The notes under the pieces: generated by a model
Told to the model about the DNA's origin: nothing
Databases searched by the model: none
The model's input: the letters and a program-made list of their open reading frames with translations, nothing else
Part shown: one piece after another, positions 1 to 7,480 of the stretch
How the letters are laid out: each line of letters opens with the position of its first letter
Position numbering within the stretch: position 1 is the stretch's first letter
Source: Chloroflexota bacterium
Lineage (GTDB): Bacteria > Chloroflexota > Limnocylindria > QHBO01
Length of the DNA: 10,828 nt
Direction: 5' to 3'
Assembly: GCA_019348395.1 (NCBI GenBank)
Contig: JAHWJN010000034.1
Coordinates: 1-10,828 of the forward strand
Program-made: the position numbers and the translations under genes

Positions 1-1217
1 AAGGTGTAGAGGCCCTCCTCCCGGAAGAACTTCCCGAGGGCGGCCATCTCGTCGCTGGTCCCGTTGAAGGGCGCCATCGGCTCCATGGTCTTGCGGTCGC
101 GGACGAGCTCGACGATCCCGAACAGGCCGATGCTCCGCGTCGCGCCTACGCTCGGGTGCTTCGCGGCGAGCTCCTCGTGATGCCGGCGCATCACCTCGCC
201 CATCCGGGTGGCGCGCTCGAGCAGCCCCTCCTCCTCGTAGACCGCGATCGTCGCCAGCGCGGTGGCGCAGGCCAGCGGATGGGAGTTGTAGGTGAGGCCG
301 CCGTAGAAGACGTTATCGGCGAAGTGTTCCGCGTACTCGCGGCGCATGCCGAGCGCGCCGAGCTGGACGTAGGCGCTGGTCAGGCCCTTCGCCATGGTGA
401 TCAGGTCGGGGACCACGTTCCAGTGGTCGACCGCGAACCACTTCCCGGTCCGGCCGAAGCCGGCCATCACCTCGTCGGCGATCATGAGGATTCCATACCG
501 GTCGCAGATCTCGCGGACCCCCTGCAGGTAGCCGTCGGGCGGCGCGAGGATGCCGTTCGTGCCCGTGACCGTCTCGAGGATGAAGGCGGCGATGGTGCCC
601 GGTCCCTCGAGCTGGATGGTCTCCTCCAGGGTGGCGAGCGCCTCCTCGGCGGTGTCCCAGCCGCGCTGGATGCCGTGGTACGGATCCAGGACGCGCACGA
701 CACCCGGCATGCCGGGCTCGTTCGCCCAGCGACGCGGGTCGCCGGTGAGCGTCATCGCGCCGGCCGTCCCGCCGTGGTAGCTGCGGTAGCGGGCGAGGAT
801 CTTGTGCCTGCCGGTGACCAGCCGCGCCAACTTCACGGCGTTCTCGTTCGCCTCGGCGCCGCCGTTGGTGAAGAAGAAGGTGTCGATGTCGCCGGGCGTG
901 ATCTCGGCGAGCTTCTGTCCCAGCCGCGCCCGCGGCTCGGTGGCCATGAACGGATTGGCGTAGGCGAGCGTCTCGGCCTGCTGCTTGATCGCCTCGATCA
1001 CCTTGGGGTGGCCATGGCCGATGTTCGTGCACATCAGCTGCGAGTTGAAGTCGAGGTAGCGCTTGCCCTCCGGCGTCCAGAAGTAGCAGCCCTTGGCGCC
1101 GGCGACCGGGATCGGGTCGACCTTGCTCTGGGCCGACCACTCGAACAGGGTGTGGCGCTTGGTGAGGGCGACGATCTCGTCGCCGGTCATAGTTCCGTGC
1201 TCGGTGTCGATCGCCAT
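1..1217 (-). CDS. Class III PLP-dependent aminotransferase (partial, C-terminus beyond left edge)
   Basis: Fold-type I class III aminotransferase, the family that moves the amino group of omega-amino acids (beta-alanine, GABA, putrescine-like amines) to a keto acid in the cytoplasm. The 405 visible residues show the family order: an N-terminal entry with HTLFEWSAQS near residue 22, the cofactor phosphate-binding TNGGAEANE (117-125), SYHGG (146-150), the pyridine-nitrogen aspartate in ADEV (D248), and the Schiff-base lysine in MAKG (K277). The frame is still open at base 3, so roughly the last 40-60 residues are missing. The ATG at 1217 was chosen because it gives the longer conserved N-terminus; an ATG at 1190 is also possible. 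It lies 96 bp downstream of the PLP decarboxylase on the same strand and is probably the last visible gene of that operon. Family assignment is firm. Substrate is inference: beta-alanine/pyruvate-type is favoured by the beta-ureidopropionase-like gene elsewhere in the window. Confidence 0.93.
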   Translation of the reverse strand, partial: MAIDTEHGTMTGDEIVALTKRHTLFEWSAQSKVDPIPVAGAKGCYFWTPEGKRYLDFNSQLMCTNIGHGHPKVIEAIKQQAETLAYANPFMATEPRARLGQKLAEITPGDIDTFFFTNGGAEANENAVKLARLVTGRHKILARYRSYHGGTAGAMTLTGDPRRWANEPGMPGVVRVLDPYHGIQRGWDTAEEALATLEETIQLEGPGTIAAFILETVTGTNGILAPPDGYLQGVREICDRYGILMIADEVMAGFGRTGKWFAVDHWNVVPDLITMAKGLTSAYVQLGALGMRREYAEHFADNVFYGGLTYNSHPLACATALATIAVYEEEGLLERATRMGEVMRRHHEELAAKHPSVGATRSIGLFGIVELVRDRKTMEPMAPFNGTSDEMAALGKFFREEGLYT

Positions 1218-1313
1218 CAGTTCTCGCTCTCGCCTCTCGCGGATCTGTCCTCGGAAGGGCCGATTACACCACAGCCGACCACGGTGCCGGCGGCCGGTCC
1301 GTCGAGGCGGTCG

Positions 1314-2690
1314 CTAGGCCGATGCCGCGCAGCGCAGGATCGCGTCCACGGTGCGATCCGCATCGGCCTCGGTGGTGGACCAGTTGCTGACGCTGATGCG
1401 CATCGCGGCCACCCCCTTCCAGGTGGTGCCTCCCATCCATGCCGTGCCGTCGGCCTGGACTGCGGCAATGACCTCCCGCGTGCGCTCGTCCGAGCCGCCG
1501 AAGCGCACCATGACCTGGTTGAGCACGACGTCGTTGAGGACCTCCACGCCCTCGGCGTCGCGAAGCCGATCGGCCATGCGGCGGGCCAGCATGCAGCACC
1601 GCTCGACGAGCGCCTGGACCCCCTCGCGGCCCAGCGAGCGGATGGCGGCGTAGAGGACGAACCCGCGCGCCCGTCTCGAGCTGTCGAGGGTCCACTCCCA
1701 ATTCTCGCGCTGCTCGCTGCGCATGAGGTACGAGGCCGATGCCGACATGGCGGCGCGGTGCGCCTCGGCATCGCGGACCGCCACGAAGCCGCAGTCGTAG
1801 CCGACGTTGAGCCACTTGTGGGCATCGGTCGACCAGGAATCGGCGCGGTCGACCCCCTCGACCAGGTGGCGCAGGGATGGCGAGACGGCAGCCCACAGGC
1901 CGAAGGCGCCATCGACGTGGATCCAGGTGTTCGGATGGTCGGCGACCGCATCGGCGATCTCGTCGACCGGGTCGAAGGCCCCGGTGTTGACGTTGCCGGC
2001 CTGGAGCACGGCGATCAGCGGTCCGTCGACCGCTGCCAGGGCCGCCGCTGCGGAGTCGGCGCGGATGCGACCCTGGTCATCGGTGGGTACGCGGACGACA
2101 CGGTCCCGCCCCAGGCCGAGGTACTGGAGCGCGGTCAGGACCGTGGCATGCGCCTCCTCGCCGATCAGCACCGTGATCTCCGGCGCGCCGTACAGCCCGT
2201 GGGCCTCCACGTCCCAGCCGGCGCGGGCGAGCACGGCGTGGCGTCCCGCCGCCAGGCCGATCGCGTTCCCCAGGCCCGCGCCGGTCGGCAGGCCGACGCT
2301 CGCGTCCGCCGGCAGGCCGAGCAGCTCGAGCATCCAGCGTCCGGCCACCTGCTCGGCGGCGGCCGCGGCCGGTGAGAGGGCATGCAGCGCGGCGTTCTGG
2401 CCCCACGCGCCCACGAGCCAATCCGTCGCGGCAGCGGCCGGCAGCGCGCCGCCGATGACGAAGCCGAAGTAGCGTGGCCCGACCGAGGCGACGATCCCCG
2501 GGTCGGCGGCGCCCGCCAGCTCCTCCACGACGCTCACCGCGTCGGTCCCGGCCTCCGGCAGCAGTCCGCCGATGCGCTGCGCGATGGCGGTGGCGTCGGC
2601 GCGAGCGCCGACATGGCGCTCGTCCAGGCCCGCAAGGTAGTCGAGCCCCAGCTCCGCGGCGCGGCGCAACGCCGCCTCTCGTTCGTTCAT
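1314..2690 (-). CDS. Group II pyridoxal-5'-phosphate-dependent decarboxylase
   Basis: A 458-residue fold-type I PLP enzyme of the group II decarboxylase family (glutamate, aspartate, aromatic and related amino acid decarboxylases), cytoplasmic. Visible landmarks: the N-terminal substrate/dimer segment with RYFGFVIGG (73-81), a phosphate-binding loop PTGAGLGNA (135-143), the ring-stacking histidine in EEAHATV (H181), the pyridine-nitrogen aspartate in HVDGAFG (D260), and the Schiff-base lysine in STDAHKWLN (K292). Length is normal for the bacterial members. The phosphate loop is unusual: many relatives read TGATMAN or GGTxAN, here TGAGLGN. The ATG sits 9 bp after the stop of the upstream dehydrogenase-like gene with no clear Shine-Dalgarno sequence, suggesting translational coupling. 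The substrate cannot be assigned; an acidic or aromatic amino acid delivered by the TRAP system is a guess. Some proteins of this fold are annotated as aminotransferases, but the AHKW context favours a decarboxylase. Confidence 0.92.
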   Translation of the reverse strand: MNEREAALRRAAELGLDYLAGLDERHVGARADATAIAQRIGGLLPEAGTDAVSVVEELAGAADPGIVASVGPRYFGFVIGGALPAAAATDWLVGAWGQNAALHALSPAAAAAEQVAGRWMLELLGLPADASVGLPTGAGLGNAIGLAAGRHAVLARAGWDVEAHGLYGAPEITVLIGEEAHATVLTALQYLGLGRDRVVRVPTDDQGRIRADSAAAALAAVDGPLIAVLQAGNVNTGAFDPVDEIADAVADHPNTWIHVDGAFGLWAAVSPSLRHLVEGVDRADSWSTDAHKWLNVGYDCGFVAVRDAEAHRAAMSASASYLMRSEQRENWEWTLDSSRRARGFVLYAAIRSLGREGVQALVERCCMLARRMADRLRDAEGVEVLNDVVLNQVMVRFGGSDERTREVIAAVQADGTAWMGGTTWKGVAAMRISVSNWSTTEADADRTVDAILRCAASA

Positions 2691-2699
2691 CGGCGGAGA

Positions 2700-3485
2700 T
2701 TACACCCCGGCGATCAGCCCTCCATCCACGGCCACCAGCTGGCCGGTGAGGTACGACGCCCGCTCGGAGGCGAGGAAGGCCACGAGCGCGCCGAGCTCCT
2801 CCGGCCGGCCGTACCGACCGGCCGGGATCGTGGCGATGTGCGCCGCGCGCACGCGGTCCTCGGTGACGCCCTCAAGCTCGGCGCGGCCGGAGTCGAGCTG
2901 CTGGATGCGGGGCGTGGCGATCCTGCCGGGCATCACGCCGTTGACGGTCACTCCCTCGGCGGCGATCGCGCGCGCGGTCGTCTTCAGCCACGCGGCGAGC
3001 GCGGAGCGTCCCGCGTTCGAATAGACGAGGTCGTTGATCGGCTGCCGCACGCCGCTCGACAGGATGCTCACCACCCGCCCCCACCGGCGCTCGCGCATGC
3101 CGGGCAGGAGCCGCGTGGCGAGCTCGATCGGCGTGGCGGCGAGCAGCTGGAAGGCCCGCGCCCAGCCGTCGGGATCGGTGGCGGTGGGATCGGACGTGGG
3201 CGGCCCACCGGCGTTGAGCACCACGATGTCGATCGGGCCCATGGTCAGCGCCGCCTCCGCGACCGTCGCCGCCGCACCGGGGTCCGTGGCGTCCGCGGCG
3301 ACGTGCTCGACCCGGACGCCGTGCTGTTCCGCCACCTCGCGCGCCGTCGCGGCGAGCGCATCGGCACTGCGCGACCAGAGCAGGAGGTCGCAGCCCTCGG
3401 CCGCCAGTGCCTCCGCCGAGGCCCGACCGAGGCCGGACGTCCCTCCGCCCACCACCGCCGTTCTTCCGCGCAGCCCCAGGTCCAT
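2700..3485 (-). CDS. SDR-family (FabG-like) oxidoreductase with altered active site
   Basis: A 261-residue Rossmann-fold protein of the short-chain dehydrogenase/reductase superfamily, expected to bind NAD(P)H in the cytoplasm. Visible: the dinucleotide glycine motif GGGTSGLG (13-20), the NAGG motif (91-94), the strand ending in ILSS (S143/S144), the VNGVMPG segment (181-187) and the usual C-terminal YLTGQLVAVDGG. The canonical YxxxK catalytic pair is not in register. When the downstream helix ending at K168 is aligned to a typical family member, S156 takes the tyrosine position and R160 the lysine position; Y155 is one residue upstream. A diverged FabG-like clade with an S-N-x-x-R pattern appears to share this feature, so it may be a lineage character rather than damage. 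It starts 6 bp after the TRAP permease stop, with a GTAGGATAGG stretch as ribosome-binding candidate, and ends 9 bp before the decarboxylase. Substrate unknown. Confidence 0.9.
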   Translation of the reverse strand: MDLGLRGRTAVVGGGTSGLGRASAEALAAEGCDLLLWSRSADALAATAREVAEQHGVRVEHVAADATDPGAAATVAEAALTMGPIDIVVLNAGGPPTSDPTATDPDGWARAFQLLAATPIELATRLLPGMRERRWGRVVSILSSGVRQPINDLVYSNAGRSALAAWLKTTARAIAAEGVTVNGVMPGRIATPRIQQLDSGRAELEGVTEDRVRAAHIATIPAGRYGRPEELGALVAFLASERASYLTGQLVAVDGGLIAGV

Positions 3486-3491
3486 GGCTGC

Positions 3492-5492
3492 CTATCCTAC
3501 GGATGCCGACCGGCGCTGGCTCCGCCGTCGGACCAGGTGGAGGCCGAGCCCGGCGAGCACTGCCGCGAACCCGATCGCCATGGTGGCCGGCGCCATCATG
3601 AGCAGCGCCGCCGCCCCAACCGCGAAGACGCCGCGCTCGAGCCAGCTCGCCGAGGTCAGGATCCAGCCACCGGTCACCACGGCCAGGGCGGCGACGGCGA
3701 CCGCGGAGACGGCGATGGCCGTCAGGATCGACACGGGGTCGCTGCGGGTCAGGAGGATTCCTTCCCCGGCCGGGGCCAGGACGAACACGAACGGCACGAG
3801 GAAGGCCGGCAGGGTGTAGCGCCAGGTGAGCCACATCGTCTTGATCGGCTTCCCGCCGGTGATGGCCGAGGCGGCGAACGGCGACAGTGCGGTCGGAGGC
3901 GAGACCTCGGAAAGGACCGAGTAGTAGAAGACGAACATGGCGGCGGCGTAGGCCGGCACGTCGAGCTGGATGAACGCCGGCCCGATGATGATCCAGCTGA
4001 TGATGAACGAGGCGGTCACCGGCACCGCCAGGCCGAGCAGCAGGATGGCGATCGCGGCGAAGATCGCCACGAGCACGAGCTCGCCGCCGGCGAGCGCCAC
4101 GATGATCCCCGCCAGCTTCAGCGCCAGGCCGGTGAGGGTCAGCTGGCCGACGATGATGCCGGCGGCCGCCATGACTGCCGCGGCCGGCAGGACGTTGATG
4201 GCGCCCTGCGCGAACGATTCGAAGATGCGGCGCGGCGTCATCCAGCTGCGCCGATCCAGGAAGCTGAGGACGAACGCGAGGGCCGTGGCGAGCACCACGG
4301 CGCGGAAGGCGCTCATGCCCATGACGAGGAAGACCACGATCGCGATCAGCGAGCTGAAGTGGTAGCCGTAGCGCAGCAGCAGGTGCTTCACCGAGTGGGT
4401 GGTGACCTCGACCTCGTGCGTCTCGAAGCGCCGAGCGTCCATCTCGATGGCGAGGATGATGCCGAGGTAGTACAGCAGGGTCGGGACGGTCGCCCACAGC
4501 AGCACCTCGAGGTAGGAGACCCCCAGCAGCTCGGCGATGATGAATGCCGCGGCGCCGAGCGTGGGAGGCGACAGGATGGCCCCGATGCCCGCAGCCGCCA
4601 GCACGCCGCCGGCCTGCTCGGGCGGGTAGCCCGCGCGGCGCAGGATCGGCCACGAAACGCCTCCCAGGGTGACCGTCGTCGCGACGCCGGATCCGGAGAC
4701 GGTCCCCAGCAGGAAGCCGGCGAGCGTGACGGTGCGTCCGGGGCCCGAGCTCGACGTGCGGAAGGCGGCGAAGGAGAGGTCGAGGAAGAAGCGACTGGCG
4801 CCCGAGAACTCGAGCACCGCCCCGTACAGCGTGAAGAGGATGACGTACGTCGCCGCGACCCGCAGGGGCACGCCGAAGATGCCCGCGGTGCCCATCACGT
4901 TGTGACCGAGGATGCGCTCGAACGAGTAGCTGTTGCTGTCGAACGGGGCGGGCACTGATGGACCGATGAAGCCGTAGAGGATGAATGCCACGCAGATGAT
5001 CGGCACCACCCAGCCGACGGTTCGGCGCGCCGCCTCGAGCGTCAGGACGACGAGCGCGCTGCCGGCAACGATGTCCATCTCGTTCGGGATGACGGCCCGT
5101 CGGAAGAACGGGTCCAGGTCGAGGACGATGTAGGCCGTCGCCGCCAGCGAGGCCAGCGCCAGCGCCCAGTCGACCACGTTGGGGTTGTCCGCCGCCTCGT
5201 CCTCTCGCTGGGACTCGGACCGGCCCCAGCCGCGGTAGGTCAGGAAGGTGAGGGCCAGGATGCCGCCGAGGAAGAGGGTCAGGTAGAGGTGCCGCTCGAT
5301 GGGATTGAAGACCCACCACAGCGCCATGAGGGTCAGGGCCGCAGCCGCCACCTTGACGGCGAGCTTCGGGATGCCGCTCAGGCGGCGGGCGGGCTTCTCC
5401 GACTCGTACTCGGCGAGCAGGGCAGCCTGGTCGAGCTCCTCGCCGGTGCGCGTCTCCGCGGCCGACTCGCGCGGTTCGCCCGGGGTCGTCAT
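3492..5492 (-). CDS. TRAP transporter fused permease (4TM/12TM, DctQM type, TAXI-associated)
   Basis: A 666-residue inner-membrane protein fusing the small (Q, about 4 TM) and large (M, about 12 TM) TRAP subunits, which use the sodium or proton gradient to import a solute brought by the periplasmic/extracellular binding protein. After an acidic cytoplasmic N-terminus of about 45 residues, hydrophobic segments run nearly to the end. The two inverted-repeat signature regions are visible: GTVSGSGVATT (263-273) with ILSPPTLGAAA (306-316), and SEVSPPTALSPFAAS (528-542). The last roughly 80 residues add further membrane helices, as is common in TAXI-type fused permeases. The ATG at 5492 overlaps the DUF1850 stop as ATGA, giving a 4-bp overlap and likely translational coupling. 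The same frame is open for another 55 codons upstream, but that stretch is Arg/Gly-rich and lies inside the DUF1850 gene, so it was excluded. Substrate is not deducible; characterised TAXI systems include glutamate transporters. Confidence 0.95.
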   Translation of the reverse strand: MTTPGEPRESAAETRTGEELDQAALLAEYESEKPARRLSGIPKLAVKVAAAALTLMALWWVFNPIERHLYLTLFLGGILALTFLTYRGWGRSESQREDEAADNPNVVDWALALASLAATAYIVLDLDPFFRRAVIPNEMDIVAGSALVVLTLEAARRTVGWVVPIICVAFILYGFIGPSVPAPFDSNSYSFERILGHNVMGTAGIFGVPLRVAATYVILFTLYGAVLEFSGASRFFLDLSFAAFRTSSSGPGRTVTLAGFLLGTVSGSGVATTVTLGGVSWPILRRAGYPPEQAGGVLAAAGIGAILSPPTLGAAAFIIAELLGVSYLEVLLWATVPTLLYYLGIILAIEMDARRFETHEVEVTTHSVKHLLLRYGYHFSSLIAIVVFLVMGMSAFRAVVLATALAFVLSFLDRRSWMTPRRIFESFAQGAINVLPAAAVMAAAGIIVGQLTLTGLALKLAGIIVALAGGELVLVAIFAAIAILLLGLAVPVTASFIISWIIIGPAFIQLDVPAYAAAMFVFYYSVLSEVSPPTALSPFAASAITGGKPIKTMWLTWRYTLPAFLVPFVFVLAPAGEGILLTRSDPVSILTAIAVSAVAVAALAVVTGGWILTSASWLERGVFAVGAAALLMMAPATMAIGFAAVLAGLGLHLVRRRSQRRSASVG

Positions 5493-6010
5493 CCGCCGGG
5501 ACGCGCTCTGAGCGTGATCCTCAGATCCCCCGGAACGACCATCTCCCACAGCCGAATCCTCGCCCCGCTCGCGAGCACGAGCGTCCGCTCGCCGTGGGAG
5601 CTGGCAGCGACGGTCAGCGAGGACAGCTCGACCGGCGTGGCCGCCGGCACCTGCCACCAGCCGGCCCAGGCGCCGGCCACCGCTCGCCGCGGCGCCTCGC
5701 TGACCGCGTAGTACTCCTGCAGGATCGCGGCATCGGTCGCCCCGAGACCGACGAGCGACAGGCGTCCGTCATCGGCCACCACGAAGTGCTCGGCGGCCGG
5801 GCTGCCGTACAGCGAGTTCCGGTATTCGAGCGTGAATCGGCCATCCGGGACGGGGACGCGGAGCGCCACCGATCCGTCGGACGTCCGCCCGACCAGCTCC
5901 CAGCGAGCCAGCGCCGCTATGCCCGCTTCAGCCGCGGAGGCGGTCGATCCGGCGATGAGCAGCGTCACGATGGCGGGGCCGATCGCTCGGCCCCACCATC
6001 GGGCCCGCAT
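5489..6010 (-). CDS. DUF1850 protein of the TRAP operon
   Basis: A 173-residue protein beginning with an Arg-containing stretch and a hydrophobic segment ending in STASAAEA (about residues 9-29), consistent with export across the membrane or N-terminal anchoring. The middle has the pattern expected of DUF1850: a beta-rich domain with FTLEYRNSLYGSPAAEHF (59-76), where relatives usually have an HS-type motif followed by proline and glutamate, and a closing WEMVVPGDLRITL. DUF1850 proteins are repeatedly found between TAXI binding proteins and fused TRAP permeases; their biochemical role is not established. The start is 1 bp after the TAXI stop (TGA-C-ATG) and the stop overlaps the permease start, so the three transport genes form one coupled block. 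The assignment rests on motif resemblance plus context. A longer open reading in the same frame up to 6469 lies inside the TAXI gene and is not credible. Confidence 0.8.
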   Translation of the reverse strand: MRARWWGRAIGPAIVTLLIAGSTASAAEAGIAALARWELVGRTSDGSVALRVPVPDGRFTLEYRNSLYGSPAAEHFVVADDGRLSLVGLGATDAAILQEYYAVSEAPRRAVAGAWAGWWQVPAATPVELSSLTVAASSHGERTLVLASGARIRLWEMVVPGDLRITLRARPGG

Positions 6011-6011
6011 G

Positions 6012-7049
6012 TCAGCCGGCCTCGTCGTAGTAGGCCTGGGCTCCCGGACAGACGTCCATGAACTCGACCTCGCCCGCGGTGGCCGCGTCGAGCTCACTGG
6101 CAGCCGGGTGCACGTCGACGAGGTCGTCCTTCTGCTCGAACAGGACCTGGGTGATCTGCCGCTGGAGCTCCTCGTCCATCGACGTGTTGACCACCAGGAC
6201 GTTCGGCACGACCACCGTCGGCACCGCTTCGTCGACGCCGTCGTACGTGTCGGCCGGAATCTCCCGCTCGAGGTAGAACGGACCGTACTCGTCGGCCAGG
6301 TCGCTCGTGTACTCCGCCGTTGGCACCAGCGCCAGCTCCCCGGCCGAGGCCAGGTCGACGAGCGCGCCTGTCGGGAGGCCGCCGGACCAGAATCCGGCGT
6401 CGATCGTCCCGTCGCGCAGGCCGTCGACCGTCTCGTCGACGAGCAGCTGCGAGCGGTCGATGTCGGCATCCGGATCGATGCCCGCCGCCTCGAGGATCCG
6501 AATTGCGATCACCTCAGTGCCGGAACCGGGCGCGCCCAGCGAGACCCGCCGGCCGGCGAGGTCGGCCACGCTCTCGATACCGGAGTCGGGTGTGGTCACG
6601 AGCTGGGTATAGTTGCTGTACAGGATGCCGAGGGTGCAGGCATCGATGGCGTTCCCCTCGAAGTCCGTCCCCCGACCCTCCACCGCGTCGGCTGCCGTGT
6701 CACCGAGCACGAACGCCACGTCGGCGTCGCCGGTGCCGATCAGCAGCATGTTGTCGACCGATGCGCTCGTCTCCTGCGCGGTCGCCTCGACGCCGTCGAG
6801 GTTCTCGCTCAGCTCCTGGGCCAGCCCGCCGCCGAGCGGGAAGTAGACGCCGCCGGTGCCGCCGGTGGCGATGGTCAGCCGGGTGGTCTCGCCGTCACCG
6901 TTGCCGCCGCCATCGGTGGCCGCGCCGTCGGTCGGCGCGTCGGTGGGATCCGTGGCGCCGGTGCCGTCGCCCTCGTCGGCCGGACCGCACGCGGTCAGCG
7001 CGAGGACGAGTGTGAACAGGAAGGCCGGTACTGCGCGTGATGCAGACAT
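6012..7049 (-). CDS. TAXI-family TRAP transporter solute-binding lipoprotein
   Basis: A 345-residue extracytoplasmic solute receptor of the TAXI (TRAP-associated extracytoplasmic immunogenic) family. It has a lipoprotein signal: basic start, hydrophobic run, and lipobox LTAC with the lipid-anchored cysteine at C21, so it should be tethered to the outer face of the cytoplasmic membrane. Residues 23-55 form a Gly/Asp/Thr-rich low-complexity tether. The binding domain starts with LTIATGGTGGVYFPLG (58-73), the hallmark TAXI N-terminal motif, followed by DVAFVLGD (110-117), SLGAPGSGTEV (170-180) and FWSGGLPTGAL (220-230), all typical of the two-lobed fold. It is the first gene of the minus-strand operon, preceded by a good Shine-Dalgarno sequence and the dyad-rich intergenic region. 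Family is secure. The ligand is unknown; glutamate/glutamine is the best-known ligand class in the family. Confidence 0.95.
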   Translation of the reverse strand: MSASRAVPAFLFTLVLALTACGPADEGDGTGATDPTDAPTDGAATDGGGNGDGETTRLTIATGGTGGVYFPLGGGLAQELSENLDGVEATAQETSASVDNMLLIGTGDADVAFVLGDTAADAVEGRGTDFEGNAIDACTLGILYSNYTQLVTTPDSGIESVADLAGRRVSLGAPGSGTEVIAIRILEAAGIDPDADIDRSQLLVDETVDGLRDGTIDAGFWSGGLPTGALVDLASAGELALVPTAEYTSDLADEYGPFYLEREIPADTYDGVDEAVPTVVVPNVLVVNTSMDEELQRQITQVLFEQKDDLVDVHPAASELDAATAGEVEFMDVCPGAQAYYDEAG

Positions 7050-7055
7050 TGCGTG

Positions 7056-7061
7056 CTCCTC
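7056..7061 (-). promoter_or_regulatory. Shine-Dalgarno site for the TAXI lipoprotein
   Basis: Read on the minus strand the sequence is GAGGAG, followed by a 6-nt spacer and the ATG at 7049. This is a near-optimal ribosome-binding site and fixes the start of the first operon gene. Confidence 0.75.
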
Positions 7062-7193
7062 ACTCCAGGCGACGACTCCTCCGCCGGTCGCCGCGATGAC
7101 TCACTCGGGTGGTTGCTCCTGCGAACGATGTTACCGGTCGGTGTCGAGCCGCCGCCTCGGCCCTTGCCTCCAGAAACGTTCTCGGGGAGTTCC

Positions 7194-7219
7194 GGCCGCC
7201 ATCGGCCGATGGTGCGGCC
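7194..7219. repeat. Imperfect 26-bp palindrome in the divergent spacer
   Basis: The outer arms GGCCGC (7194-7199) and GCGGCC (7214-7219) and the inner arms CATCGG (7200-7205) and CCGATG (7206-7211) are reverse complements; only the two bases GT (7212-7213) break the symmetry. The core 7199-7212 is a perfect 14-bp palindrome. It overlaps the first copy of the GCCAG-N4-GCTGGC dyad by three bases. A protein-binding site is more likely than a terminator, since no T-tract follows on either strand. Confidence 0.6.
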
Positions 7220-7405
7220 AGTCCCGCTGGCCACTCGTCGCGCCAGCGCGCGGGAGGATGCCCTGGGCCGTCATTGGCCAGTCTGGCTGGCGCCGTGACG
7301 ACCGAGCCGGCGCTCCGTGGTCGGGGCGCCAGTGTCGCTGGCATCCGGGAGCCGGAGCGGCCTCAGTGGGCCCCGCCCCCCCGTCCAACCGCCAGCGTGG
7401 CTGGC
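7217..7405. repeat. Four copies of the dyad GCCAG-N4-GCTGGC
   Basis: Copies lie at 7217-7231, 7277-7291, 7328-7342 and 7391-7405. Each has the perfect 5-bp inverted arms GCCAG and CTGGC around a 5-bp spacer (TCCCG, TCTGG, TGTCG, CGTGG); the last spacer base is G every time, while the other spacer bases and the flanks vary. Start-to-start distances are 60, 51 and 63 bp. Conserved arms with variable surroundings are what multiple operators for a dimeric regulator look like. Small RNA hairpins or a short dispersed repeat are alternatives. I did not find the same motif elsewhere in the window when scanning by eye. Confidence 0.75.
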
Positions 7406-7470
7406 CCCGCCCTGGCCAACCCTCGCCGGCGGCCGGCGGTGAGATACTCCGTGCCGCTGTACGCACGCAC

Positions 7471-7480
7471 GGGAGAAGGG
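7471..7480 (+). promoter_or_regulatory. Ribosome-binding site of the cupin gene
   Basis: The purine run GGGAGAAGGG lies just before the ATG at 7484. GGAG (7472-7475) has an 8-nt spacer to the start, which supports that ATG as the true start. Confidence 0.6.

Noticed and set aside
1218..1313. Small gene or RNA in the gap between decarboxylase and aminotransferase
   Set aside because: 96 bp with no stable hairpin or convincing start plus ribosome-binding site; only a weak -10-like GGTGTAAT is visible.
156..2375. Very long plus-strand open frame opposite the aminotransferase and decarboxylase
   Set aside because: It is antisense to two genes with clear catalytic motifs; its product is Arg/Gly/Asp/Val-rich without domains. 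Long antisense frames are expected at this GC content.
2382..4958. 858-codon plus-strand open frame opposite the decarboxylase, SDR and TRAP genes
   Set aside because: Low-complexity His/Arg/Asp/Gly-rich product, no recognisable fold, fully antisense to well-supported genes.
2872..5319. Long minus-strand open frame overlapping SDR and TRAP in another frame
   Set aside because: Arg/Gly/Pro-rich shadow; the TRAP and SDR frames carry the family motifs and membrane segments.
5493..5657. N-terminal extension of the TRAP permease
   Set aside because: Arg/Gly-rich, inside the DUF1850 coding region; the ATGA overlap at 5489-5492 is the natural coupled start.
7217..7405. CRISPR array
   Set aside because: Repeat units are only 15 bp with variable interiors, spacing is irregular, and no cas genes are present.
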